A stretch of DNA of 64,000 nt from Oribacterium parvum ACB1 (lineage in GTDB: Bacteria > Bacillota > Clostridia > Lachnospirales > Lachnospiraceae): the NCBI RefSeq assembly GCF_000238055.2, contig NZ_KE148312.1:10001-74000 (forward strand), in the 5' to 3' direction. Every line of letters starts with the position of its first letter. The first letter of the stretch is position 1. Below the pieces are notes generated by a model. That model was not told the DNA's origin. It made no database searches and saw nothing but the letters and a program-made list of their open reading frames with translations. The position numbers and the translations under genes were made by a program. Below, piece by piece: positions 1 through 11,581 of the stretch.

Positions 1-2607
<2,607 letters not shown>

Positions 2608-2679
2608 TGCGTCTGATTGATTTGTTTTACTGCTAGAGTTATTTCTTTGATATGTTGTTTTTCTGAGGAAAGGTTTTTG

Positions 2680-2698
2680 CCGGAGAATTGCACTCCGG
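2680..2698 (+). other. stem-loop in the 23S-tRNA spacer
   Basis: A 6-bp stem, CCGGAG with CTCCGG, closes a 7-base loop. It lies in the 148-base spacer between 23S and tRNA-Asp, where a 5S gene would normally be. No T-run follows, so it is more likely a processing structure than a terminator. Nothing resembling 5S rRNA is visible in the spacer. Confidence 0.35.
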
Positions 2699-2755
2699 GG
2701 TTTACTAAGTACTCGGTAAGATATAAACTTCTATTATAAGAAGCAGGTACGAAAT

Positions 2756-2829
2756 GGCCCGGTGGCTCAGTTGGTTAGAGCGCCGCCCTGTCACGGCGGA
2801 GGTCGACGGTTCGAATCCGTTCCGGGTCG
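2756..2829 (+). tRNA. tRNA-Asp (GTC)
   Basis: Cloverleaf with a GGCCCGG/CCGGGTC acceptor stem, an anticodon loop reading CTGTCAC (anticodon GTC) and the T-arm GGTTCGAATCC. First of four tRNAs transcribed with the rRNA operon. The CCA end is not encoded. Confidence 0.95.
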
Positions 2830-2852
2830 CTAGCCTAAGGGCTTTTATATAT

Positions 2853-2934
2853 GGATGGATTCCCGAGTGGCCAAAGGGGGCAGACTGTAAATCTGTTGTC
2901 ACTGACTTCGGTGGTTCGAATCCACCTCCATCCA
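2853..2934 (+). tRNA. tRNA-Tyr (GTA)
   Basis: Acceptor stem GGATGGA/TCCATCC, anticodon loop CTGTAAA (anticodon GTA), and a long variable arm typical of class II tRNAs (82 bases in all). No CCA is encoded. Confidence 0.94.
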
Positions 2935-2957
2935 CTAAGACAGAAATGTCTTTATAT

Positions 2958-3030
2958 GGGGTCTTAGCTCAGCTGGGAGAGCATCTGCCTTACAAGCAGA
3001 GGGTCACAGGTTCGAGCCCTGTAGGCCCCA
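2958..3030 (+). tRNA. tRNA-Val (TAC)
   Basis: Acceptor stem GGGGTCT/AGGCCCC with one G-T pair, anticodon loop CTTACAA (anticodon TAC), T-arm AGGTTCGAGCCCT. No CCA is encoded. Confidence 0.95.
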
Positions 3031-3042
3031 TTTCCATATCAT

Positions 3043-3116
<74 letters not shown>

Positions 3117-3120
3117 CTCC

Positions 3121-3148
3121 GGAACCCTAAGGGGTTCCTTTTTTTTGA
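3121..3148 (+). terminator. rho-independent terminator of the rRNA-tRNA operon
   Basis: GGAACCC and GGGTTCC form a stem around a short loop, followed directly by eight T. It lies five bases after tRNA-fMet. Confidence 0.92.
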
Positions 3149-3153
3149 AATTG

Positions 3154-3207
3154 AAACTAAAATAGAATAATAAACTAAAACAGGGTAATAAACTAATATA
3201 GAACAAC
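3154..3207 (+). repeat. three tandem 18-base repeats
   Basis: Three head-to-tail copies of an 18-base unit starting AAACTAA (at 3154, 3172 and 3190), differing at a few positions. They fill the space between the operon terminator and the pfk leader. Similar degenerate tandem repeats occur in many other gaps of this window. Confidence 0.8.
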
Positions 3208-3337
3208 GATATACTTGCAATGAAATCCGCTATACTCTATTGTATAGGAGAAATCTTATACGGTGAGAATAGAAGATTGATTCGGAAAAATTTGTTCTAC
3301 AAGCAAACTGCAGTTTTTCAAGTAGGAGAGGAGAATT

Positions 3338-4420
3338 ATGCGTGTTGGTATTTTAACCAGTGGAGGGGATTGCCAGGCACTCAATGCTACTATGAGAGGT
3401 GTTGGTAAATCCTTATTTAACTTATTTGATAACGTTGAGATTTATGGTTTTCTAGATGGATATAGAGGACTGATTTACGACGAGTATCGAAGAATGGAAA
3501 AGTCGGATTTCTCCGGTATTCTTACGGAAGGCGGAACTATACTGGGGACCAGCAGAACTCCTTTTAAGCTGATTCATGAGCCGGATGTAAATGGTCTGGA
3601 TAAGGTGGAAGCAATGAAGCATACCTATAGAAAGCTTCGCTTGGATTGTCTTGTCGTTTTAGGAGGAAATGGCTCTTTAAAGACGGCAAATCTTCTTAGC
3701 GAAGAAGGATTGAATATTGTTGCCTGCCCGAAGACCATTGACAATGACCTTTATGGTACAGATATGACTTTCGGATTTTACTCTGCAGTAGAGGTAGCTA
3801 CCAATGCAATTGATTGCATTCATACAACTGCGGCAAGTCACGGAAGAGTCTTTATTGTAGAGATTATGGGACATAAGGTTGGGCTGCTTACTTTGTATGC
3901 AGGGCTTGCCGGCGGTGCAGACATCATATTACTTCCTGAAATTCCGTACAATGTAGATTCTGTTTGTAAGAAGCTTGCAGAGCGTCATGCCGGAGGCTCT
4001 CGCTTTTCCATTATTGCAATTGCTGAGGGGGCTATTTCCGAAGAAGATTCCAAGCTGACAAAGAAGGAATTAAAAAAGAAGATTGCAGAGGAAAGAAAGC
4101 TGCACCCTTCTGTTGCCTATAAACTGGCAAAGGAGATTGAAGAAAAAACAGGTGCAGAAGTAAGAGTTACCGTGCCGGGTCATACACAAAGAGGTGGACA
4201 TCCTGTTCCTTATGATAGGGTTTTTGCAACCAGAATCGGTGCAGAGGCGGCGAGACTGATTAAGAAGGAAAAATTCGGCTATATGCTTGCTTTGAAAAAT
4301 ACGGAAATCGTAGCAGTTCCTCTTGCTGACATTGCCGGAAAATTAAAGACCGTGGATCCGGAATCAGGAATTGTTAAGGAAGCAAGATTGCTGGGTATTT
4401 CCTTCGGTGATGAAAAATAA
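3338..4420 (+). CDS. pfkA: 6-phosphofructokinase (PfkA family, unusual phosphodonor motifs)
   Basis: Phosphorylates fructose 6-phosphate to fructose 1,6-bisphosphate, the committed step of glycolysis, in the cytoplasm. The 360 residues begin with the nucleotide loop TSGGD (7-11) and end with the sugar-phosphate motif RGGHPVPYDR. The two positions that separate ATP from pyrophosphate enzymes are mixed: GGNGS (109-113) keeps the ATP-type Gly, but the preceding Asp is Asn, and PKTIDND (131-137) carries the Lys typical of pyrophosphate enzymes. The donor therefore cannot be read from sequence. The ATG follows AGGAGAGGAG at a good distance; an upstream in-frame start is not needed. dnaX starts 17 bases after the stop, so they may share a transcript. 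Confidence 0.93.
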   Translation: MRVGILTSGGDCQALNATMRGVGKSLFNLFDNVEIYGFLDGYRGLIYDEYRRMEKSDFSGILTEGGTILGTSRTPFKLIHEPDVNGLDKVEAMKHTYRKLRLDCLVVLGGNGSLKTANLLSEEGLNIVACPKTIDNDLYGTDMTFGFYSAVEVATNAIDCIHTTAASHGRVFIVEIMGHKVGLLTLYAGLAGGADIILLPEIPYNVDSVCKKLAERHAGGSRFSIIAIAEGAISEEDSKLTKKELKKKIAEERKLHPSVAYKLAKEIEEKTGAEVRVTVPGHTQRGGHPVPYDRVFATRIGAEAARLIKKEKFGYMLALKNTEIVAVPLADIAGKLKTVDPESGIVKEARLLGISFGDEK

Positions 4421-4437
4421 GAAAGTAGGACAGCTTA

Positions 4438-6015
4438 TTGGGATATACAGCCTTATATAGAAAATGGAGATCCAAGGATTTTGATGACATAGTCGGACAG
4501 GATGCTATCACAAAATCCTTTAAAAATCAGGTAAGTAGCGGAAGGGTAGGTCATGCCTACCTTTTTTGCGGTACAAGGGGAACCGGGAAAACTTCTTTGG
4601 CAAAGATTCTTGCCCGAGCAGTAAACTGTGAACATCCTATTAACGGGAATCCTTGCAACGAATGCAAGAATTGTAAGTCCATTTTGTCAAATACCAGTAT
4701 CAATGTTTATGAGATGGACGCAGCAAGCAATAATGGAGTAGACGACATTCGTTTGATTCGGGAACAGGTGGAGTACCCGCCTGTCGATATGAAATATAAG
4801 GTCTATATCATTGATGAAGTTCATATGCTTTCTCCCTCAGCATTTAATGCATTTTTAAAGACCTTGGAAGAACCTCCCGAGTATGTAATTTTTATTCTTG
4901 CAACTACGGAGCCAAACGCTTTACCGATTACCATTTTGTCACGTTGCCAGCGCTATGACTTTAAGCGTATATCTGTAGAGACAATAGCAAAAAGACTCGA
5001 AATGATTACCAAAGAGGAGAATATTGCCATTTCCGAAGAAGCCTTGGACTATATAGCCCGTATGGGAGACGGATCCATGCGAGATGCCGTTAGTCTTCTG
5101 GACCAGTGCGCAAGCTATGATTTTCAACAGGAAATTTCCTATGAAGATGCCTTGAAGGTATTGGGGGCCGTTGATACTGCGGTATTTTCCGAGATGATTT
5201 CCGCTTTACGGCAAAAAAATATTCAAGCGGTTATGGAAAATATTGCGACAGTCCTCGAGCAAGGTAAGGAGCTTAGCCAATATGTTTCGGATCTTTTAAG
5301 CTATTTTAGGAATATGATGCTTGCGAAGTCCGTTAACAATCTGCAAGGCTTAGTGGATTTATCAGAGGAAAACAAAAACAGACTTTTGAAGGATGCGGAA
5401 TCCATGCCCATGGAGGAGATTCTTAGAGGAATTCGTCTCCTTTCCGAGCTTTTACAGCAATTTCGCTATGCCAATCAAAAGCGGGTGCTCCTCGAAACCT
5501 GCTTAATGAAGCTTGCCTATCCGGAAACGGAAGGAACAGCCGATGCTTTACAGCAGCGTATGCAGGAGCTTGAGGAAGGGCTACGGAAGGGCGTTCGAAT
5601 TGTGGAGGGCGCGTCTGTCTTGGGAGGGGGAAAGAATGTATCGGAAAACCCTGTAGAGACAGAACAGGAGAAGACGGTAAAACTTCCTCAAGCACAGTTT
5701 GAAGATTACCAGGAGTTAAAGAAAAACTGGGCAGTTGTGCCCAGCTATTTTCCGCAGCCCATGCGAGGGGCTCTTGTGAAGTCCCGTATTTATCCCGGGA
5801 AGGATAAGAAATCCATGCTGATTATTCCAATGGATGATGTCAGCCGGAATATTTTATCTTCCAATAATTCCTTGGAGGAAGTTCTGAAGGAAAAGTATCG
5901 TATAGAATATCATTTTCATATCGGGGCTGCAGAGCAAAGAGAACGGAGTACCCGCTATATTTCCGATGAAGAACTGGAAAAAATCGATATGCCCATAGAA
6001 ATCACGGATAATTAG
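4438..6015 (+). CDS. dnaX: DNA polymerase III subunit gamma/tau
   Basis: Clamp-loader ATPase of the replisome. The start is a TTG, which gives the family-typical N-terminus MGYTALYRKWR; no ATG fits. AAA+ features are clear: Walker A GTRGTGKT (45-52), a zinc-binding module with Cys 64, 73, 76 and 79, Walker B IIDEVH (124-129) and the SRC motif. The C-terminal tau-specific part is short (525 residues in total). No convincing A-rich slippage site for a separate gamma product was seen. It heads the usual dnaX-ybaB-recR series. Confidence 0.96.
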   Translation: MGYTALYRKWRSKDFDDIVGQDAITKSFKNQVSSGRVGHAYLFCGTRGTGKTSLAKILARAVNCEHPINGNPCNECKNCKSILSNTSINVYEMDAASNNGVDDIRLIREQVEYPPVDMKYKVYIIDEVHMLSPSAFNAFLKTLEEPPEYVIFILATTEPNALPITILSRCQRYDFKRISVETIAKRLEMITKEENIAISEEALDYIARMGDGSMRDAVSLLDQCASYDFQQEISYEDALKVLGAVDTAVFSEMISALRQKNIQAVMENIATVLEQGKELSQYVSDLLSYFRNMMLAKSVNNLQGLVDLSEENKNRLLKDAESMPMEEILRGIRLLSELLQQFRYANQKRVLLETCLMKLAYPETEGTADALQQRMQELEEGLRKGVRIVEGASVLGGGKNVSENPVETEQEKTVKLPQAQFEDYQELKKNWAVVPSYFPQPMRGALVKSRIYPGKDKKSMLIIPMDDVSRNILSSNNSLEEVLKEKYRIEYHFHIGAAEQRERSTRYISDEELEKIDMPIEITDN

Positions 6016-6173
6016 CTTTGAATCGTTTTTTATTGCATTTTTGCAGGCAAAATCTATTAAAAGCTTCTGCTGTAAGGTAAAAATAAGAAAAGTAATAGAT
6101 TTATCTATCGGATTCATGATAAAATAGCAAAGATTTTGATTATGTAAAAAGAGTTTTTTTCCAGGGAGGAATA

Positions 6174-6515
6174 ATGGCTAAGCATGGCGGTTTTGCCGGA
6201 GGAATGCCCGGCATGAATATGAACAATCTGATGAAACAATACCAGAAGATGCAGAAGAAGCTGGAGGAGACACAGGAGGAACTGGCCAAGAAGGAATATA
6301 CCGGACAGGCCGGCGGCGGTGCCGTAAAGATTGTAATCAGTGGAGAAAAAAAAGTCTTAAAGGTGAGCCTTAATAAGGATGCAGTAGATCCGGAGGATGT
6401 AGAGACCTTGGAAGAGATGATTGCGCTTGCGGTAAACCAAGCGTTAACTGAGATAGAGAAGGACTCCAGTCAAGAAATGGGCAGATTGACAGGGGGAATG
6501 GGCTTAGGATTTTAA
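6174..6515 (+). CDS. YbaB/EbfC family nucleoid-associated protein
   Basis: Small DNA-binding protein (113 residues) that coats the nucleoid as a dimer in other bacteria. The N-terminus is Gly/Met-rich (GGMPGMNMNNLMKQYQKMQKK) and is followed by a helical Gln/Glu/Lys segment and the family core. The start follows GGGAGGAATA. It sits between dnaX and recR as in most bacteria, and its stop codon overlaps the recR start by one base (TAATG), so the two are probably translationally coupled. Confidence 0.93.
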   Translation: MAKHGGFAGGMPGMNMNNLMKQYQKMQKKLEETQEELAKKEYTGQAGGGAVKIVISGEKKVLKVSLNKDAVDPEDVETLEEMIALAVNQALTEIEKDSSQEMGRLTGGMGLGF

Positions 6516-7111
6516 TGGAATATTTTTCCAAAGATATGGATAAACTGGTGCAGGAGCTTTCCAGACTTCCCGGTATCGGTGCGAAGTCTGCACAGCGCTT
6601 GGCTTATCACATCATTAATGAAGAGAAGGAAAGTGCTTATGCTCTTTCCGACAGTATAAAAAGAGCAAGAGACAGCATACGCTACTGCAAATGTTGCTGT
6701 ACCTTGACGGATGAAGAGCTTTGCCCGGTATGCAGGGATGAAGGAAGAAATCACGGGCAGATTATGGTTGTAGAGAATCCAAGAGATATGGGAGCTTATG
6801 AAAGAGTAGGAAGATACAATGGAGTTTACCATGTCCTACATGGCGCAATATCACCGCTTTTGGGTATCGGACCGGATGACATTCGCTTAAAAGAGCTTAT
6901 GCAACGTCTGCCGGCTGATGTGGAAGAGATAATCATTGCCACGAATTCTTCTTTAGAGGGGGAAACTACCGCGAGCTACATCGTAAAGCTCATTAAACCG
7001 CTGGGAATCAAACTAAGCCGTATCGCTTCAGGAGTTCCTGTGGGGGGAGATATAGAAAATATAGATGAAATAACACTCCTTAGAGCATTGGACGGAAGAG
7101 TCAGCTTATAA
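6515..7111 (+). CDS. recR: recombination mediator RecR
   Basis: Works with RecO and RecF to load RecA on gapped DNA. The 198 residues have all parts of the family: a helix-hairpin-helix LPGIGAKSAQRLA (18-30), a C4 zinc finger (Cys 58, 61, 70, 73) and a TOPRIM domain from about residue 81 with VVENPRD. Length is standard. The start codon shares a base with the ybaB stop. Confidence 0.97.
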   Translation: MEYFSKDMDKLVQELSRLPGIGAKSAQRLAYHIINEEKESAYALSDSIKRARDSIRYCKCCCTLTDEELCPVCRDEGRNHGQIMVVENPRDMGAYERVGRYNGVYHVLHGAISPLLGIGPDDIRLKELMQRLPADVEEIIIATNSSLEGETTASYIVKLIKPLGIKLSRIASGVPVGGDIENIDEITLLRALDGRVSL

Positions 7112-7127
7112 AGGAAAAAGGGGAAAT

Positions 7128-9053
7128 ATGGATAAGTACGAGTTTAGCATTAAAGCAGAGCAAATTAAAAAGTTAAGCGGGCAGGGAGACTATAAGACGG
7201 CGATGCAGATTGCCGACACCATTGACTGGAATAGAGTCCGCAATGCAAATTTGCTTTCTTCAATTGCGGAAATTTATGAAAAAAACGGAGAGTATGAGGA
7301 AGCAAAGGATATTTTATTACTTGCCTTTGAAAGAGCTCCGGTCGGAAAGCGCTTCCTATATAAGCTGTCCGAGTTATCCTTAAGCTCCGGTGCTATTGAT
7401 GATGCGGTGGAGTTTTACAGGGAGTTTATGGATGTAAGTCCGGAGGATCCTCGCAAATTCCTTTTACAGTATATGATTTTGAAAGCCAAGGGAGCAAGGG
7501 CGGAACAGCTTGTCGGTCCTTTGGAACAGTTCACGGAAACGGAACTGGAAGAGCAGTGGCTTTACGAATTGGCAAAGCTTTACGGAGAGGCGGGAAGAGA
7601 GGACGATTGTGTTCGTACCTGTGATAAGATGATTTTACTCTTCGGTATGGGAAAATATGTGGATAAGGCAATGGACTTAAAACTCCACTACCGCCCGCTG
7701 AAAGAAGAGGAAGCACCTCGTACTATTGTAAAAGAAGAATATAATGAGGAGCCAAAGACAGTGGTTCAGGAGACTTTGGTAAAAGCTGATTCAGAAGAAG
7801 GCTACCTTGATGATGACATGGAGGAGGATGCTTCCGAACTTCCGAAGATGCAGCAGATTGCTCCTGAAGAGGAAAATGCGGAGCAGCCCTCATTCGAAGA
7901 AGAGCAAGTTTCTGTAGCGGAAGAGAAGCAGGACCTACAGTCAGATGACAGAATTTCTTTGGGAGAAGCGGAACCGGAAAAGGCTAACTTAGAAGAAGCT
8001 ACAACAAAAGCAAGTTCAGAACCGGCTGTAGAGAGTGCTTCCATAGAAAATGAGCCGACAAAGGGAAGTTTTCCGAACTACCACATGATTGTTGAAGCGA
8101 AAACGATAGAGGAAGCTTTTCATATTGCAGTAGAGGAAATCAAGTATTTCCATAAAGAACATAATCTCAATTTTAAAGTGGCAAAGGTCAGTGCAGATAA
8201 GCTGAATGAAAAGGGCTTTGCCGTTTTTGCAGATAAATTGCAGGAGAGAGACTTAATCATTGAGCATGCCGGTAAATTGAAATATTCTGTTTTAGATGAA
8301 ATTGAGGAATATATTCTTCATCCGAAGGATGCTTCTTCCGTTGTTTTAATTGATGAAGTGGATCATTTCGATCGACTTGCAGAGGATAGACCGAAGTTCA
8401 TCGAGTATTTTGATATCGTATCCGATCATGAAGAGGAAGAGGATGATCTTCTGGAAGAGGTAGATCTGGAAAAGGATTCTTTCCCCGAAGAGGAAAGCGC
8501 GGAAAAAGCTCTTTATGACGAAGAGGGTGAGGAAGAATCCGAAGAGGAATATCTCGATGAGCCTGAAGACGCGGAGGAGCCGGAAGAGTATGTTCCGCAT
8601 AAGCCTTCTATCTTTGAACGCCCTGCAAGACCTTATACCGAGGTCTTAGAAGAGGCAAATAAGGAAAATGAAGAAGAGGAGGAAGAAGAAATTCTTCCGA
8701 CGGTAAGAGAGGATAGAAAAGCGATAGAGGAGGACGTTCGCCCTGCTGAAAAGGCTACTTCGAAATCCGCTTCTTCCATGGATATAGAAGAATTTGCCGA
8801 TTACGCAATCAACTATGCGAAGAGCATTGATTGCAGTATTACGGAGAAGGGCATCACCGCCCTCTATGAGCGCATCCAGCTTATGGAGGAAGACGGCATC
8901 GTCTTAAATGAAGAAAGTGCCAGAGACTTGATTGAAGATACTGCGGATCAGGCAGAGAAGCCGAGCATAGGCAAGAAGATTGGCTCTCTTTTCCGCCCGA
9001 AGTATGACAAGGATGATAAACTCATCTTGAGAGAAGAACATTTTATGGGGTAA
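7128..9053 (+). CDS. large acidic protein with TPR-like N-terminus and AAA-like domain lacking a P-loop
   Basis: No named function recognised. Residues 1-170 look like stacked helical repeats (TPR style, with motifs such as YEKNGEYEEAKDILLLAFERAP). Residues about 190-305 are a low-complexity Glu/Asp-rich linker. Residues about 315-430 resemble a degenerate AAA domain with a Walker B-like strand VVLIDEVDHF but no GxxGxGKT anywhere. A second very acidic stretch (about 435-560) leads to a helical C-terminus (about 575-641) like an AAA lid. A scaffold or regulatory role is more likely than ATP hydrolysis. The start follows a good ribosome binding site 17 bases after recR, and cvpA begins 3 bases after the stop, so it belongs to this operon. 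Confidence 0.8.
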   Translation: MDKYEFSIKAEQIKKLSGQGDYKTAMQIADTIDWNRVRNANLLSSIAEIYEKNGEYEEAKDILLLAFERAPVGKRFLYKLSELSLSSGAIDDAVEFYREFMDVSPEDPRKFLLQYMILKAKGARAEQLVGPLEQFTETELEEQWLYELAKLYGEAGREDDCVRTCDKMILLFGMGKYVDKAMDLKLHYRPLKEEEAPRTIVKEEYNEEPKTVVQETLVKADSEEGYLDDDMEEDASELPKMQQIAPEEENAEQPSFEEEQVSVAEEKQDLQSDDRISLGEAEPEKANLEEATTKASSEPAVESASIENEPTKGSFPNYHMIVEAKTIEEAFHIAVEEIKYFHKEHNLNFKVAKVSADKLNEKGFAVFADKLQERDLIIEHAGKLKYSVLDEIEEYILHPKDASSVVLIDEVDHFDRLAEDRPKFIEYFDIVSDHEEEEDDLLEEVDLEKDSFPEEESAEKALYDEEGEEESEEEYLDEPEDAEEPEEYVPHKPSIFERPARPYTEVLEEANKENEEEEEEEILPTVREDRKAIEEDVRPAEKATSKSASSMDIEEFADYAINYAKSIDCSITEKGITALYERIQLMEEDGIVLNEESARDLIEDTADQAEKPSIGKKIGSLFRPKYDKDDKLILREEHFMG

Positions 9054-9056
9054 GGG

Positions 9057-9728
9057 ATGGGAAGCAGTGAAATAGGAGTAGGAATCATCCTACTCCTTTC
9101 CTTTATTATTTTTGCAGTAATAGGGTATAAAAAAGGGGCGGTAAAGAAGATTTTTTCCGTTCTTTCTCTTTTTGCGTCCATTATATTGGCAAAGCTCCTC
9201 TATCCCTTTGCAATCAGAGCGGTAGTAGAGAGTGCCTTTTTAAAAGGGATCTTTAGCAAAATATGGTCTGCTATTCTTCCGGTAAAAAACAATATGGTAG
9301 CTATTCCGAAGGGAATCAGTGATTTTCTGCCCTCCCAGCCGGAGCCTACGGCACCGCCTCTTTTCGGTGGACTATATGAGACAATGGGAAAATGGCAGGA
9401 TTATTTTGCACAGCAGATTATCAGCTTTATTAACGGGATTTTGTTTTTTATTATCTTGTACTTTCTTTTTAGGCTGCTTTTTAAGATTGTGCAACAAATC
9501 CTCGAATATATCTTTAAACTCCCCGTCTTAAATTTCGGAAACAGGATGCTGGGACTCTGCCTTGGTGGAATAGAGTGGTTGTTCTTCATCTGGGTATTTC
9601 TGATTCTCTTCAGTTTACTTCCCGAGTCCTTTCTAAGCTTGTGGATTGTAGAGGGCTTTTCGAAGGAAGGAAGCATTGCCTATTTCATTAAGGAAAATAA
9701 TCTGATTGCCCTAATCTTTATGGGCTAA
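9057..9728 (+). CDS. CvpA family membrane protein
   Basis: 223 residues with four or five hydrophobic segments (about 8-27, 34-53, 119-142, 165-187) and the N-terminal pattern of the CvpA family, where a glycine- and lysine-rich turn (GYKKGAVKKIFSVLS) follows the first helix. CvpA-type proteins were first described as needed for colicin V secretion; their role in Firmicutes is unclear. The ATG follows the upstream stop by 3 bases, with the ribosome binding site inside the previous gene. Confidence 0.75.
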   Translation: MGSSEIGVGIILLLSFIIFAVIGYKKGAVKKIFSVLSLFASIILAKLLYPFAIRAVVESAFLKGIFSKIWSAILPVKNNMVAIPKGISDFLPSQPEPTAPPLFGGLYETMGKWQDYFAQQIISFINGILFFIILYFLFRLLFKIVQQILEYIFKLPVLNFGNRMLGLCLGGIEWLFFIWVFLILFSLLPESFLSLWIVEGFSKEGSIAYFIKENNLIALIFMG

Positions 9729-9804
9729 GCAACAGAGTTCTAAATCGGAATTCCTTTCCGCTTCATACTGCTTGAAAAAGAATGAGTATTTTACTTCTTT
9801 ATTC

Positions 9805-9833
9805 TTGACAGTACCTTCCTCCTTTATTATTCT
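9805..9833 (+). promoter_or_regulatory. predicted sigma-A promoter for the DUF3137-lemA pair
   Basis: Perfect -35 TTGACA (9805-9810), 17-base spacer, -10 TATTCT (9828-9833). It lies in the 258-base gap after cvpA, about 150 bases before the next start. Confidence 0.6.
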
Positions 9834-9986
9834 TAAAAACAGTCAGATTATATAATTTATTAATTTGATTCCAATTCAACTTTCCTCGTTATTGGCTGGA
9901 CCTTAGTTGTAAAAAAGACGAGTCTTGCAGGAAAGTTCCGGATAGCAATAGAGTAGATTTTTAGGAGTGAGTTCTTAGGAGTGAGA

Positions 9987-10955
9987 ATGGCAGAAGAAAT
10001 AAGAGAGAGTAGAGAAGAGGAGCTTGAACGCATCAGAAAGATAGAAGCCTCTTCCGAGTACCAAGAGAAGCTACAAATTCTTCGGGAAAAGATGAAACTA
10101 AACCTCCGATGGAAGATGTATAAGATTGCCATGGTGATTGGAGCGATTTTACTCTTTGCCATGTTTAAGTTCGTAGGACTTGGTATTGCAGCAGTTTTAG
10201 GATTCATTTTCGTCTATCCCGTGTTCAAAAGGAAGCGGGAACTCTTTCGTGAAAAGAAAGAGAACAACGAAGTCCTCTACGTGGAAAGGTTTTTATCTCC
10301 CATTGTAAAAGAGATCTTTCCCGCGGGAGAAATGAAGGTCACGCCGGACTTTCTTCTGGACCCTGTCAAGAAGGTTTGTCCCTCTTCCACTAATTATCAG
10401 GGAAATACGGAACTTAGCTTTCATGACAGTAGAGAACTCTCCGTAATGAATCTTTACGCTTATCATGTTGTGGAAAGCACGGACAGCAAAGGAAGGACAT
10501 CGAGAAAAGAGGTAACGGATTTCTACGGACAGGTTTTCCGAATGCATTTTCCGCGACCCTTTTCAGGACATATCCGGATTATTCCTACAGAAAAAACGGC
10601 CATTTTGAAGAGAGAGATACAGAATTATCCGGGTAAGCAGAAAAATGAGTTGAAGATTGATACGGAGGACATCAGACATAACGAACATTACAATATTTTC
10701 TGTACCGACGAGTTCATGGCGAGGCGCTTTTTAAACCCGACTGTCTTAGAGTGGTTTGACAAAAATATTGCCGAAAGCCGGACGGCAATCTATATAGAAG
10801 ACAGCAGCATGTATATCTCCCGTTATACGGGCTATCAGCTTTTCCCTGTTCCCAAAACGGTAGAGGCGATAGACAAGCTTTCCATGGTGGAAGAGTATAA
10901 GAAGCTTCGGGCGGAGATTGATTTTATCGAAGGCTTTACGGAGATCTTTACATAA
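9987..10955 (+). CDS. DUF3137-type membrane protein
   Basis: 322 residues: a charged coiled N-terminus, two transmembrane helices (about 46-62 and 65-80), then a soluble domain that ends with an extended LFPVPKTVEAIDKL-type segment. The size and the adjacent lemA gene match DUF3137 proteins, whose function is unknown. A GTG six bases earlier would overlap the AGGAG (9977-9981), so the ATG at 9987 with 5-base spacing is preferred. Just upstream, an 11-base direct repeat TTAGGAGTGAG (9961 and 9975) duplicates the ribosome binding site. Confidence 0.75.
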   Translation: MAEEIRESREEELERIRKIEASSEYQEKLQILREKMKLNLRWKMYKIAMVIGAILLFAMFKFVGLGIAAVLGFIFVYPVFKRKRELFREKKENNEVLYVERFLSPIVKEIFPAGEMKVTPDFLLDPVKKVCPSSTNYQGNTELSFHDSRELSVMNLYAYHVVESTDSKGRTSRKEVTDFYGQVFRMHFPRPFSGHIRIIPTEKTAILKREIQNYPGKQKNELKIDTEDIRHNEHYNIFCTDEFMARRFLNPTVLEWFDKNIAESRTAIYIEDSSMYISRYTGYQLFPVPKTVEAIDKLSMVEEYKKLRAEIDFIEGFTEIFT

Positions 10956-11035
10956 AGCGTTGTGTTGGAACGAGCGTATACTTTAGAAATGAAGTAAAGC
11001 GCATTTCCATAAAAAGAAGAGAAAAGGAGAAAAAA

Positions 11036-11581
11036 ATGGTTTTAATTCCGATTATTGTTTTGGCAGTGGTTTTCTTTTGGTTTATCGGACAGAGCAATAA
11101 GTTAAATCGCTATGTGGTTTCTATCGAGGAATCCAAGAAGACGGTGGACATCACACTGGTAAAGCGTTATGACACGATTTCCGAGATGCTAAAGGTAGCA
11201 AAAGCCTACGCCAAGCATGAAGAGAAGGTGTTTACGGAGCTTGTGGGCTTAAGACAGGGTGGCAGTATGAAGGACACCAACCAGGTGATTGCGAATCAAA
11301 ATGATGTTCTTTCACAGATTCGTGCTGTGGCGGAGAACTATCCTGACCTCCTTTCCTCCGAGCAGTTTTTAGCACTCCAGAAGGAGATTGCTTCGGAAAA
11401 TGAGGACCTTGCAGCGGCAAAACGCATCGTAAACAGCAATGTTCGCGTAATCAATCAGGAAATAGTGAGCTTCCCCACCTCCCTTGTGGCAGGTTTTAAG
11501 GGTATGGCTAAGTTTGATTTTCTGGAGGAAGATCTTCAGGGAAAGAGAGATCTGAAGGATTTAAATTATAATATAGATTAG
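11036..11581 (+). CDS. LemA family protein
   Basis: 181 residues: one N-terminal transmembrane helix (about 2-16), then a long helical bundle with the LemA pattern of a short N-terminal anchor followed by LVKRYDTISEMLKVAKAY and ASENEDLAAAKRIVNSNVRVIN. LemA proteins are membrane-anchored helical bundles of unclear function, commonly encoded beside DUF3137 genes, as here. AAAAGGAG precedes the ATG. Confidence 0.88.
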   Translation: MVLIPIIVLAVVFFWFIGQSNKLNRYVVSIEESKKTVDITLVKRYDTISEMLKVAKAYAKHEEKVFTELVGLRQGGSMKDTNQVIANQNDVLSQIRAVAENYPDLLSSEQFLALQKEIASENEDLAAAKRIVNSNVRVINQEIVSFPTSLVAGFKGMAKFDFLEEDLQGKRDLKDLNYNID

